DNA from: Flavobacterium azizsancarii
GTDB lineage: Bacteria > Bacteroidota > Bacteroidia > Flavobacteriales > Flavobacteriaceae
Direction of reading: 5' to 3'
DNA length: 64,000 bases
Assembly (NCBI RefSeq): GCF_027980145.1
Contig: NZ_JAMZNK010000014.1
Span: 1 to 64,000, forward strand
In this document: positions 8,531 through 16,250 of the stretch, one piece after another
Position numbering within the stretch: position 1 is the stretch's first letter
Layout: each line of letters begins with the position of its first letter
Program-made: the position numbers and the translations under genes
Notes under the pieces: model-generated
Databases searched by the model: none
The model's input: the letters and a program-made list of their open reading frames with translations, nothing else
What the model was told of the DNA's origin: nothing

Positions 8531-9177
8531 CTTTTAAGTATTGATGTAATTTCCTTATTGGCTTTTGCATAACTTAAACGGTCCAGCTGTACTGTTTTAT
8601 GATAGCTGTCCAGACCCGAACAAGTAACCGTATTAGCTTTTTCTAAATTGACAAAACCATCTTCAGACAAGCAATCTTCGGGAATAAAAACCTGGACTAT
8701 TTCGCCGATAATCATAGTGGTATTATTGATTGAAATATCTGTTTTTTCTTTAAATTCAATACCTAACTGTATGTTGCTTTCGAGTACAAAAGGAGCTGGA
8801 AAGTTATTTTTATATTCTGCACTGAGTCCTGCAGCATCAAATTCTGAAATTTCTTTGTTGTATCTCGCTGATGTCTGATGTGCTTGTTTATAAATCTTTT
8901 CGTTGATATGATTAATGGTATAAAATCGTGTATCTAAAATATTTCTCATAGTATCACGCTCGGGCGGACTTGGGCGAAAAATCATCCCTATTAATGGCGG
9001 ATTGGCACCAATATGAAAAAAAGAACTAAAAATGGATAAATTAGTGTTTCCCTGACCATCAGAAGTTCCTACTAATGCTACACTTTTAAAACCGCCTAAA
9101 CTATTGATTAAATGCACGGCAGTTTGTTTGTCCATTTTTCCCAGATCACTGGTTTTAAAATTTATTTTGTTTTTCAT
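8527..9177 (-). CDS. flavin reductase-like FMN-binding split-barrel protein
   Basis: A 216-residue protein of the flavin reductase-like family. The core contains the typical segments [20 protein letters not shown] (29-48), [36 protein letters not shown] and, near the C-terminus, a LDRLSYAKA motif. Members bind FMN in a split barrel and reduce flavins or serve as flavin-dependent oxidoreductases. It overlaps the photolyase start by 4 bp (ATGA-type junction), so the two are translationally coupled. A natural inference is that it supplies or handles reduced flavin for the FAD enzyme encoded next to it, but this is not shown by sequence. Confidence 0.82.
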   Translation of the reverse strand: MKNKINFKTSDLGKMDKQTAVHLINSLGGFKSVALVGTSDGQGNTNLSIFSSFFHIGANPPLIGMIFRPSPPERDTMRNILDTRFYTINHINEKIYKQAHQTSARYNKEISEFDAAGLSAEYKNNFPAPFVLESNIQLGIEFKEKTDISINNTTMIIGEIVQVFIPEDCLSEDGFVNLEKANTVTCSGLDSYHKTVQLDRLSYAKANKEITSILKS

Positions 9178-9192
9178 TAGTTTGAAATTTTA

Positions 9193-9612
9193 TTAAAAAA
9201 CAGCACTTTTCAAATCGATAAGGATCCATTTTTTATCACTGTTAAGTCTCAAAGTACCTACATGTTCCTTATTCCATTCTTTGGGTCCTATTAGCGAGAG
9301 AAAATCAAAACCATCTGCATCTTTGTATAAATGATATATTTCACCCACAATAGGTTCAAAAGAAAATCTGGCATTGTATACCCGTTCATTCCACTGGAAT
9401 TCTTCGATTAAATCCTGGTATTGCATTTTTAGTTCATTGAATTTGCTTTCAAATTCTCTGTTTACCTTATTGATGCCCATGTTTTTCCAGCCGGTTACAT
9501 CATCTGCCTTTATTACCGGTGCGCCCACACTTGTAGCATACGGCAAAAGGCTTGCATTATAACCATACTGATCATAAAACACTACATTATCCGGTTTATC
9601 TTTTTTGGACAT
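9193..9612 (-). CDS. DUF2452 domain protein
   Basis: A 139-residue protein matching the DUF2452 family as I remember it: an N-terminal KPDNVVFYDQYGYNASLLPYATSVGAPVI segment, a central amphipathic helix rich in Glu/Gln/Lys (about 48-72), and a C-terminal half with SFEPIVGEIYHLYKDADGFDFLSLIGPKEW. No signal peptide or membrane segment, so probably cytoplasmic. It lies 15 bp from the flavin reductase gene and 15 bp from the TIGR03643 gene, within the photolyase operon. Function unknown. Confidence 0.75.
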   Translation of the reverse strand: MSKKDKPDNVVFYDQYGYNASLLPYATSVGAPVIKADDVTGWKNMGINKVNREFESKFNELKMQYQDLIEEFQWNERVYNARFSFEPIVGEIYHLYKDADGFDFLSLIGPKEWNKEHVGTLRLNSDKKWILIDLKSAVF

Positions 9613-9627
9613 CTTCTAATATTTTTA

Positions 9628-9930
9628 TTAACGCTTAGAGATTTTATTATTTGAAATTGCTCTTTGTCTGTTACATTTAAACCTGTCAATTGCCTGAGTC
9701 CTCTTTCCAGCGTGTTTTGTTTTACAATTTTCAATCCTTTCACGCCATAACTTATAACTGCTGAACTTTAATTCTTTCTTCATCAAAGCTTTTACATCAG
9801 CTTCAGATAGACCAAATTGAAATTTTACAGCATCAAAAGGGGTTCGGTCTTCCCATGCCATTTCTATAATTCTGTCAATTTGAACTTCATTCAATACAGT
9901 ATTATCGATCTTTGCAATAATTGATTTCAT
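9628..9930 (-). CDS. TIGR03643 family protein
   Basis: A 100-residue basic protein. The central part (about 20-58) reads as a small helical domain with SEADVKALMKKELKFSSYKLWRERI, and the C-terminal half has the KHAGKR...FKCNRQR motif I associate with TIGR03643, a small conserved family. It is the first gene of the minus-strand photolyase operon and lies 15 bp upstream of the DUF2452 gene. Function unknown. The regular helix-turn-helix-like N-terminal region and positive charge suggest nucleic-acid binding, which is only inference. Confidence 0.72.
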   Translation of the reverse strand: MKSIIAKIDNTVLNEVQIDRIIEMAWEDRTPFDAVKFQFGLSEADVKALMKKELKFSSYKLWRERIENCKTKHAGKRTQAIDRFKCNRQRAISNNKISKR

Positions 9931-11115
9931 TTTATATTGTTTAACAATTATTAAATAACTTTAAACAAAAATAATCTTTTTTATATTTGTTAGAAGCGTA
10001 AAATTGAAATACATTTCATTTTAATTTGCCGGATATAATTTTAGAAAATAGAAATAGATTTTGTTTTTTCAATTTTGACAGAAGAAATGATTGAACTTAA
10101 GGAAAACACATACTAAATTTATGTTCTTACATGCATGCTTTGGAAAAATGCTGAAATTGGCAATGTCTTTCTAATATCTTTTGTTATTAAATATTTTTAA
10201 AAAAGCCTAAAGCGAATTAAGAAAATTTATTTTTAGGATTATAAATCAAAAATAACAAGTAATTTTAAAGTCAATACAAGTTTTTAAAATTGAATTAATT
10301 TTATGCATACAACTTTTAATATCTTCTAGAAGATTCTTAGTATTATGGCTCAAAATCCTGAAAGGGATTATACTTTAGAAGATTTAACTAATTTGGTTAT
10401 ACCTTATTTAGCTAAATCATTACAACAGGATTTATCTATGGAAATTATCAATCAGGCACAAGTTTTAGAGGGCATTAATAGTACTGGATCGTGAAGGATT
10501 AATTATTTTGGATTCAGATTCAGACAAAAGTATTATAAGCATGAAGGGACTTATAAATATAACTTCCACAAGTTTTCTAAATTGATTTTAAGCCTTTTTG
10601 GCTTTCTTTGGTAAAAGTTATAATAAGTATCCTCTATCCTATTTATGACCCTGTAAATCAAGACAAAAAGAACAAAATAGATCCTTTAGTGCCTTTTTTC
10701 GCTTATTTAAGAAGAAAAGCCAACCTTTCGCCTTTGGAATTTAGACAACATTTTAACTAAACGACGCTACAATGCCACTAAAAATACTAGGTTAACATGG
10801 ATGCCAGAATGGAGATGGACCGAAGTCCTAAGCTCGACTTTTACACTATATTTTAATATTTTAACTTTGAACTGTCCACTTAAACTGGGGGTAATATGAA
10901 CCATCAAAAAAAATAAAGAAGACCTAAGTTCACTTCAATTAATCTGCAGTGGTGAAAATTTATAGAACGTTTTATGATTAACAAAAAGATATAAAACACA
11001 GACAAACAATGTTTTTTAAGTTGACCCATTTTTATTTTTTCTTCTTTCTGGACTTTGTTAAAACCAAAAGGAATATTAAAGCGTAAATGACTTTATAACT
11101 TAAAAAAAAAGAATC
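9931..11115. other. gene-poor region with decayed coding fragments
   Basis: About 1.2 kb without an intact recognisable gene. A short frame at 10345-10494 (49 codons, MAQNPERDYTLEDLTNLV...) appears to continue in another frame after about 10470 (ALIVLDREGLIILDSDSD), as if broken by a frameshift. A second fragment at about 10650-10760 reads FFAYLRRKANLSPLEFRQHF then stop, which faintly resembles an EthD-type domain. At 10875-10905 a TGTCCACTTAAACTGGGGGT stretch could be an old insertion-sequence end. The promoters of the photolyase operon (left) and the fasciclin gene (right) must also lie here. Confidence 0.45.
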
Positions 11116-11670
11116 ATGAAAACTAGAAAATTTTTAGCCGTAGCAATCCTGGCATTAGGATTTGGATTTACATCATTTGCACAAAAAACAGTAATGGTTG
11201 GTGGAGCGGCTATGTATCCTAATAAAAATATTATAGAAAACGCGGTAAACTCAAAGGATCATACAACTTTGGTAGCAGCAGTGAAAGCAGCTGGATTGGT
11301 TGAAACTTTACAAGGTAAAGGTCCATTTACTGTTTTTGCCCCAACAAATGAAGCATTTAGTAAATTGCCAGCCGGAACTGTTGAAACATTATTGAAACCT
11401 GAGAATATTAAAACATTACAAACTATTTTGACGTATCATGTAGTGGCAGGTAAAATGAATAGTTCAGATATTGCAAAAGCAATAAAAGCTGGTAAAGGAA
11501 AAGCAACATTAAAAACAGTAAGTGGAGGAACTTTAACTGCGTGGATGGATGGAAAAGATTTGTATATCAGTGACGAAAGTGGAAATAAAGCTAAAGTCAC
11601 AATTTCGGATGTAAATCAATCTAATGGTGTGATACATGTAGTGGACACAGTACTTCTTCCAAAAATGTAG
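11116..11670 (+). CDS. secreted fasciclin-domain protein
   Basis: A 184-residue protein with a signal peptide (about 1-22, ending SFAQ) and a single fasciclin (FAS1) domain covering about 45-182. FAS1 marks seen are the GPFTVFAPTNEAFSKLP segment (H1 region), the ILTYHVVAGK segment, and the C-terminal GVIHVVDTVLLP (H2 region). FAS1 domains act in adhesion and cell-surface interactions; in environmental bacteria their ligands are usually unknown. It stands alone with its own terminator 33 bases after the stop. A degraded paralogue of its C-terminus, with a matching terminator, lies at 2995-3190 on the other strand. Confidence 0.9.
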   Translation: MKTRKFLAVAILALGFGFTSFAQKTVMVGGAAMYPNKNIIENAVNSKDHTTLVAAVKAAGLVETLQGKGPFTVFAPTNEAFSKLPAGTVETLLKPENIKTLQTILTYHVVAGKMNSSDIAKAIKAGKGKATLKTVSGGTLTAWMDGKDLYISDESGNKAKVTISDVNQSNGVIHVVDTVLLPKM

Positions 11671-11695
11671 TTTCCTAAAAATTAAATTGTAATAA

Positions 11696-11726
11696 TAAAA
11701 AGGCCCTGAAATTTCAGGGCTTTTTC
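11696..11726. terminator. bidirectional terminator between fasciclin and SnoaL-like genes
   Basis: GCCCTGAAATTTCAGGGC (11703-11720) is a perfect 18-base palindrome, with A-rich sequence on the left and TTTTT on the right. It lies between converging genes ending at 11670 and 11742, so it can serve both. Its core is shared with the hairpin at 3004-3015. Confidence 0.85.
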
Positions 11727-11741
11727 AATGAAGATCAAGAG

Positions 11742-12113
11742 TTAATAAAAAAACTGTTCAAAAACTATTTTGCCTTCTTGTACTTTATATACACAGATTT
11801 CATCCATTGTGAATCTATCCTTTCCTTTAAATGTCATATCGGCAGACCAAGACACCGTAAAGTAGTCGCCTGCAATCACTGGGTCTGAAATAATACGTCC
11901 ATGAACCTTCTCAACTAAAGATTCAAATAATTGGGATTTTTTCAGAATTTCCTGCAGCCCTTCAACAGTTTTTGGTAGTAGAAAATCGTTGGCTTCGACG
12001 CTGACGCATTTATCGGCATACAATTGCGTTTGTACTTCATAAAATTTATCCTGACGGCACATTTCTATAAATTTAGCTGCAACTTCTTGTGTTGTTAAAA
12101 TAGTTTGTTTCAT
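11742..12113 (-). CDS. SnoaL-like / NTF2-superfamily protein
   Basis: A 123-residue protein with the cone-like NTF2 superfamily pattern: an N-terminal helix (TTQEVAAKFIEMCRQDKFYEVQTQLYA), a Glu/Asp-containing strand, a GLQEILKKSQLFESL helix and C-terminal strands ending DEICVYKVQEGKIVFEQFFY. The family includes SnoaL-type cyclases, isomerases and many proteins of unknown activity; nothing identifies a substrate. It is divergent from an HxlR-type regulator with 126 bp between starts, the usual arrangement for a regulator and its target, so induction by a small toxic or phenolic compound is possible. Confidence 0.75.
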   Translation of the reverse strand: MKQTILTTQEVAAKFIEMCRQDKFYEVQTQLYADKCVSVEANDFLLPKTVEGLQEILKKSQLFESLVEKVHGRIISDPVIAGDYFTVSWSADMTFKGKDRFTMDEICVYKVQEGKIVFEQFFY

Positions 12114-12199
12114 TTTAAATTGGATATTTATTTCATAATCTTATTTCAGGGGCCAAAGTTATGGCATATAAATTACCATATAATGCTCCTTTCCCAAAG

Positions 12200-12211
12200 G
12201 GAAGCGCTTCC
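12200..12211. promoter_or_regulatory. candidate operator between SnoaL-like gene and HxlR regulator
   Basis: GGAAGCGCTTCC is a perfect 12-base palindrome 29 bases upstream of the HxlR start, in the divergent promoter region. Its GC-rich core stands out from the AT-rich surroundings. Regulators of the HxlR family bind as dimers to palindromes near their own promoters. The assignment is inferred only from position and symmetry. Confidence 0.35.
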
Positions 12212-12239
12212 TTTTAGGAAAGTTTATTACCTTTCGACT

Positions 12240-12599
12240 ATGAAAAAACAAGAAAAAAAAGTAGTTCAAGACTCGGCAGAATGCGCCCAATCACTCAGAA
12301 ATGTAATTGATGCTATGTTTGTTCTTAATGGAAAATGGAAACTTGCGCTAATACTCTGTATTTCTCAATCTCCAAAGCGTTTTTCTGAAATTCAAAATGA
12401 TATTCCTATAACACCTAAGGTTTTAGCGAATGAACTAAAGCATTTGGAATTAAATAATTTTATAAAACGTAACGTTTTTCCAACGACACCAATCACAATT
12501 ATATATGAAGCAACCGAGTACTGTCAAACTTTAAAAAGTGTTATATGTGAACTAGATTCATGGGGACAGCTGCATAGAAAAGTTATGACGGAAAACTAA
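12240..12599 (+). CDS. HxlR-family winged-helix regulator
   Basis: A 119-residue regulator starting at MKKQEKK. The open frame extends upstream to 12105, but that part overlaps the start of the divergent gene and has no family similarity, so the internal ATG at 12240 is chosen. The core is a typical HxlR domain: LNGKWKLALILCI (recognition of the GKWK motif), SPKRFSEIQNDIPITPKVLANELKHLELNNFIKR, then the wing and a C-terminal dimerisation helix. HxlR proteins respond to reactive aldehydes, quinones or oxidants in characterised cases. It probably controls the divergent SnoaL-like gene. Confidence 0.82.
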   Translation: MKKQEKKVVQDSAECAQSLRNVIDAMFVLNGKWKLALILCISQSPKRFSEIQNDIPITPKVLANELKHLELNNFIKRNVFPTTPITIIYEATEYCQTLKSVICELDSWGQLHRKVMTEN

Positions 12600-12853
12600 G
12601 GAAGTTCAGATAAAAAATCCGGTATTTCAAAAAAAAAGAAACATGAAATTCTGAATCTTTTTTAATTTTTAAAATCTAAATTAAAGCCAAAAAGTATTCT
12701 ACTAATGAATCTCGTAAAGCTATAATATGATAAACCGAATCCCTTTCAAAAGTTTAACATACACTTAAAACATTACGGGTTCGAACCGTAAAACTCAATA
12801 AACACAAGGGTTTAGCAATCAATGAAATTTACCGTTGATTTTGTCGAACCATC

Positions 12854-12895
12854 AAAAGCCTGTAAAAACAAGGGGTTACAGGCTTTTGTTTTTTT
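12854..12895 (+). terminator. strong intrinsic terminator in the scar region
   Basis: AAAAGCCTGTAA (12854-12865) pairs perfectly with TTACAGGCTTTT (12876-12887) over 12 bp with a 10-base loop, followed by GTTTTTTTATT. No intact gene ends just upstream; the nearest is the HxlR gene at 12599. It may have belonged to a lost tRNA or gene. Confidence 0.7.
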
Positions 12896-13147
12896 ATTGT
12901 GACCGTGATGGGGTTCGAACCTTAATACTTTTCGCAATAATTAATGTTTTTTGACCTACACCAAAGAGTCCATTATTCTTTTAATATCTTAATTAATTTC
13001 GTCACAAAGTTAGAGAATAGCTTACGGGCGCTAGCAAAAAATCCCCCCATAAATGCAGCAAAAAATTCCTGCTTTATTGCGTTGCTTTTTGCGCTTGCTA
13101 AGCGATTCCCGGTGGATGTTCCATAATTAATTTAAAATATAGAAATT

Positions 13148-13408
13148 ATGGAAACTTTAAATCAAAACTGGCAGACTGTATCTGAAATTGAACTGATCTA
13201 CAAAAAAAAAGTAAAAAACTCAGAAAGACCACAAATCAAATCTTAAAAATACGCATACAAACTCGCTCTTTCAGCTTGGGATTATAATAAAATAGAATTC
13301 TTTGAGCAGTTCAAGGTATTACTTTTGAATCAAGCTCACAAAGCACTTGGAATTATTATGATTATTTTAGATTCTAAATATATATTCTTCACTAAGATAA
13401 AAATTTAA
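13148..13408 (+). pseudogene. radC-like (JAB domain) gene remnant
   Basis: From ATG at 13148 the frame reads METLNQNWQTVSEIELIYKK...RPQIKS, then a TAA at 13244-13246, then continues in the same frame KYAYKLALSAWDYNKIEFFEQFKVLLLNQAHKALG before drifting into unrelated residues and stopping at 13406-13408. This resembles the N-terminal part of the short RadC-like JAB-domain proteins common on Bacteroidota mobile elements. The catalytic JAMM motif (HxH and downstream Ser/Asp) is missing. It is therefore broken both by an internal stop and by loss of the C-terminal half. Confidence 0.72.
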
Positions 13409-13696
13409 TCATAATTCACATAAAATGAGAGACTTAATTTTAACTTTAAAGATGACTTTGACTTTTTTTTAAAATTTTATTATTCAGGACTGAATAATTT
13501 TAATTTAAAACTCACTTATAACTTTCAAATCCTCCAATAAAAGGTTCGAATTCTTTACTATCAGGGTCTATATTTATTAATATTTATATTGACCATTATG
13601 GGATTTGAACGAAAATTTAATATTACTTAAATATTTATTTTATTTAAATCATCCACAAAATGGTTCGAGAATTGTACCGTTAGGGCTACCAAGACA

Positions 13697-13722
13697 AAAG
13701 CTCCAGAGAAATCTAGAGCTTT
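13697..13722 (-). terminator. terminator of the GntR-type regulator gene
   Basis: On the minus strand, AAAGCTCTAG pairs with CTGGAGCTTT (one mismatch) around an 6-base loop, followed by TTTTGTCTTG. It starts 24 bases after the regulator stop codon. Confidence 0.6.
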
Positions 13723-13745
13723 GTTCATTATAAAAAATAAAATTC

Positions 13746-14786
13746 CTAAATAGAATTTCGATCAATAAAATTAAAAGGTACTTTTACATCTCCTTTTTCT
13801 TTATTCAGGATCATTCTGGCTGCGGTTTCCCCCATGACATTAAAATCGGTAGACATTACCGTTATTCCCAATAGTTCTTTCAGGGGTGTATCATTATATG
13901 AGATCACACCAATATCTTTACCCAAGACAAACTCTTCATCGCGAATTTGTTTCATTAAATTCACCAGATCAGATTCTTCGATCGTGATAAATAAATCCCC
14001 TTTTTTAAGGATCATATCATCATAAACTTCACTTAGGACTTCAAAATTGATTTCATGTTCTACACAAAACTTTTTAAACCCATGTAAAATTCTTCTCGGA
14101 TAAGGATAAACAGCCTTGTCAGGATATACCAGAATTAGTTTATTGTATTTGCTTATTTTCGAAAGACCTTCTTTTAATGCATTATAAATATCATTCTCAA
14201 AATCCTGATAAATCTTAATGATTTCACCTTCCATTCCCAGTTTAATATTATCCATTAAAACCAGTTTTTCGTCAGGTATTGACTGAATTGCTTTTGCTAC
14301 TTCATTGGTAAAACTTAAATGCTTTAATTCGTCGGTTTTAAAGTGAGTTGTAATCACATAATAATCATAAGCACCTTCGAACTTGTCTAATAAGTTTAGA
14401 AACAGCGTTTCATCGCAATGATAAATATGCAAATCAGTATGCGCATTGGCTCCAATTGTATTGATAAAAGAGTTGTAAGTTTTCATTTTATAGGCACTCA
14501 GTTTATTAAGTACAAACAAAATATTGACTTTAGATTCAAGTTTAGTTCGGGTAATATAGTATCCTTTACCTCGAATAGACGAGATTATTTTTCGTTCTTT
14601 CAGAATATTATACGCCTTTTCTACAGTGTCTCTCGACATATAAAATTCTTCGCTAAAACTATTTATTGAGGGAATTTTTTGATTTATTTTTAAATTTCCG
14701 TTAGCAATATTCTGCAGGATTGAGTCTACAATTTGTTTGTATTTAGGAACCCTGGAATCTTCATCTATTTTAATTAGTTTAATCAT
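13746..14786 (-). CDS. GntR-family regulator with sugar-binding-type effector domain, probable rhamnose regulator
   Basis: A 346-residue regulator if started at MIKLIKIDEDS (14784-14786). The frame extends 16 codons further to 14834, but those residues precede the normal GntR start and are less likely. The N-terminal winged helix (about 1-75) has VPKYKQIVDSILQNI, SINSFSEEFYMSRDTVEKAYNILKERKII and the RGKGYYIT wing. The rest (about 85-340) resembles the LacI/periplasmic-binding-protein-type effector domain, not the usual GntR FCD or UTRA domain; LVYPDKAVYPYPRR and EFVLGKDIGVISYND fit that fold. It is divergent from rhaT and the rhamnose genes with about 390 bp between, so I infer that it senses L-rhamnose or a catabolite. 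Confidence 0.8.
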   Translation of the reverse strand: MIKLIKIDEDSRVPKYKQIVDSILQNIANGNLKINQKIPSINSFSEEFYMSRDTVEKAYNILKERKIISSIRGKGYYITRTKLESKVNILFVLNKLSAYKMKTYNSFINTIGANAHTDLHIYHCDETLFLNLLDKFEGAYDYYVITTHFKTDELKHLSFTNEVAKAIQSIPDEKLVLMDNIKLGMEGEIIKIYQDFENDIYNALKEGLSKISKYNKLILVYPDKAVYPYPRRILHGFKKFCVEHEINFEVLSEVYDDMILKKGDLFITIEESDLVNLMKQIRDEEFVLGKDIGVISYNDTPLKELLGITVMSTDFNVMGETAARMILNKEKGDVKVPFNFIDRNSI

Positions 14787-15175
14787 TTTGTCTGGCTTGT
14801 ATATTAATTGACAACTTGCTGCAACATAATTCATGAATTATAGCCTGCAATCAAAGTTTTCTCTAAAATATATAAAATAACACCTTCTGGTATTTTTCTC
14901 ACAAAACCTCTGCAATTAAATAAGGCTTATTTTATGTTTTTGATGATTTGTTTGTTTTTGGCAAATTGAGGATATAATAATTACGAAATCGATTGCTAAA
15001 ATAGAAATTTTAAATTTATATTTCCAATATAATCAGATTGTTCTTTGTAATAATTCTCAGATTTAACATAAATAATAAAAGTATAAAGGATAGTACAGGA
15101 CAGTTTTCTTTTTTCTATTCTATTATTTTACAAAACCAAATTAACTATCACATTTAACCAAAAACTAAATCATTA
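14787..15175. promoter_or_regulatory. divergent regulatory region of the rhamnose locus
   Basis: About 390 bases between the regulator start and rhaT. Within it, AGGATAGT (15088-15095) and AGGACAGT (15098-15105) form a direct repeat ten bases apart, about one helical turn, roughly 70-90 bases upstream of rhaT. This could be an operator for the divergent GntR-type regulator. I did not find the same pair upstream of the rhaI gene. The remaining sequence is AT-rich with no other clear signal. Confidence 0.35.
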
Positions 15176-16225
15176 ATGGAATCATTATTAGGAATTATTT
15201 TTCATTCTATCGGAGGTTTCTCTTCAGGTAGTTTTTATATGCCTTTTAAGAAAGTAAAGGATTGGGCCTGGGAAAGCTACTGGATTGTAGGCGGATTTTT
15301 TTCCTGGTTAATAGTACCGCCAATTGCTGCTTATTTAACGATTCCAAATTTTGCTGAGATTATTACCACCGCCGCACCATCAATAAAAGCATTCACATTT
15401 TCGATGGGACTTATTTGGGGAGTTGGAGGATTAACTTATGGTTTAGGCGTTCGCTACTTAGGGATGTCATTAGGGAATTCTATTATTCTTGGATTCTGTT
15501 CTGCTTTTGGCGCTCTGGTTCCTTCTATTTATTATGATTTATACCCAACAGCCGGTAAAATTTCATTTAGTGATATGCTCTCAAATCCAGGCGGACAAAT
15601 GGTTTTGGCTGGAGTAGCAGTTTGTCTTTTAGGAATTGCCATTTCCGGAAAAGCGGGAATCTTAAAAGAAAAAGATTTTGCCAGTGGGCATGAGGATAAA
15701 GACAAAGATTTTAGTTTGGTAAAAGGTTTAATTATAGCGGTTATTTCAGGTATCCTGAGTTCGTTTTTTAACTATGGGATCGAAGCCGGAAAACCAATGG
15801 CAGAAGTAGCTATTGATTATGGTTGTAACCCTTTATTTCAAAATAATGTTACCTATATCGTTTTAATGTGGGGCGGATTGACTACCAATTTTATCTGGTG
15901 CATGTACCTTAATTTCAAAAATAAAACTTTCTCAGATTACACCAATAAAAACACACCAATTGCTAAAAATATACTGTGGTCGGCGATGGCAGGAACCATG
16001 TGGTTTTTACAGTTTTTCTTTTACGGAATGGGAGAAAGTAAATTAGGAAATGGTGCCAGTTCTTGGATTCTGCACATGGCAACTATTATTCTGACCGCTA
16101 ATCTTTGGGGATTTTATTTGAAAGAATGGAAAGGTGTTTCTCAAAAGACATTCAGAACTTTTCTATGCGGAATAGGACTAATTATGCTGTCGATTGTTTT
16201 GGTCGGAATTGGAAATTCATTATAA
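15176..16225 (+). CDS. rhaT: L-rhamnose/proton symporter RhaT
   Basis: A 349-residue inner-membrane transporter with about ten hydrophobic segments. It matches the RhaT family in length and in its opening (GIIFHSIGGFSSGSFYMPFKKVKDWAWESYW) and later blocks (GLIWGVGGLTYGLGVRYLGMSLGNSIILG; FFYGMGESKLGNGASSWILHMA). RhaT imports L-rhamnose with protons. It is the first gene of the rhamnose operon, 25 bp before the aldolase/dehydrogenase gene, and divergent from the GntR-type regulator. Confidence 0.93.
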   Translation: MESLLGIIFHSIGGFSSGSFYMPFKKVKDWAWESYWIVGGFFSWLIVPPIAAYLTIPNFAEIITTAAPSIKAFTFSMGLIWGVGGLTYGLGVRYLGMSLGNSIILGFCSAFGALVPSIYYDLYPTAGKISFSDMLSNPGGQMVLAGVAVCLLGIAISGKAGILKEKDFASGHEDKDKDFSLVKGLIIAVISGILSSFFNYGIEAGKPMAEVAIDYGCNPLFQNNVTYIVLMWGGLTTNFIWCMYLNFKNKTFSDYTNKNTPIAKNILWSAMAGTMWFLQFFFYGMGESKLGNGASSWILHMATIILTANLWGFYLKEWKGVSQKTFRTFLCGIGLIMLSIVLVGIGNSL

Positions 16226-16250
16226 ATACACAAAATATAACATAACAACA

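Larger units (their letters stand above)
12775..13611. other. scar region with tRNA-3'-end-like fragments
   Basis: This gene-poor stretch contains pieces that look like the T-arm and acceptor end of a tRNA: GGGTTCGAACCG at 12777-12788, TGACCGTGATGGGGTTCGAA at 12900-12919, and a diverged copy of the latter, TGACCATTATGGGATTTGAA, at 13590-13609. The last two read as the reverse complement of one tRNA 3' end and differ at a few sites. No complete cloverleaf is present. Fragments like these arise as attachment-site copies when elements integrate at tRNA genes. A broken radC-like gene lies between them. I infer the remains of an integrated element. Confidence 0.45.

Noticed and set aside
9374-9562. 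Plus-strand frame inside the DUF2452 gene
   Set aside because: Shadow of a well-supported minus-strand gene with no features of its own.
12775-12921. Intact tRNA gene
   Set aside because: Only T-arm and acceptor-like pieces are present; no D-arm or anticodon arm can be built around them.
12944-13126. 60-codon open frame in the scar region
   Set aside because: No recognisable domain, and it lies in a region of decayed fragments.
14787-14834. Longer start for the GntR-type regulator
   Set aside because: The extra 16 residues precede the usual GntR N-terminus, and the internal ATG fits the family start.
16194-16250. Upstream start for the aldolase/dehydrogenase gene
   Set aside because: It would overlap rhaT by 32 bases with residues unlike the family; the ATG at 16251 fits.
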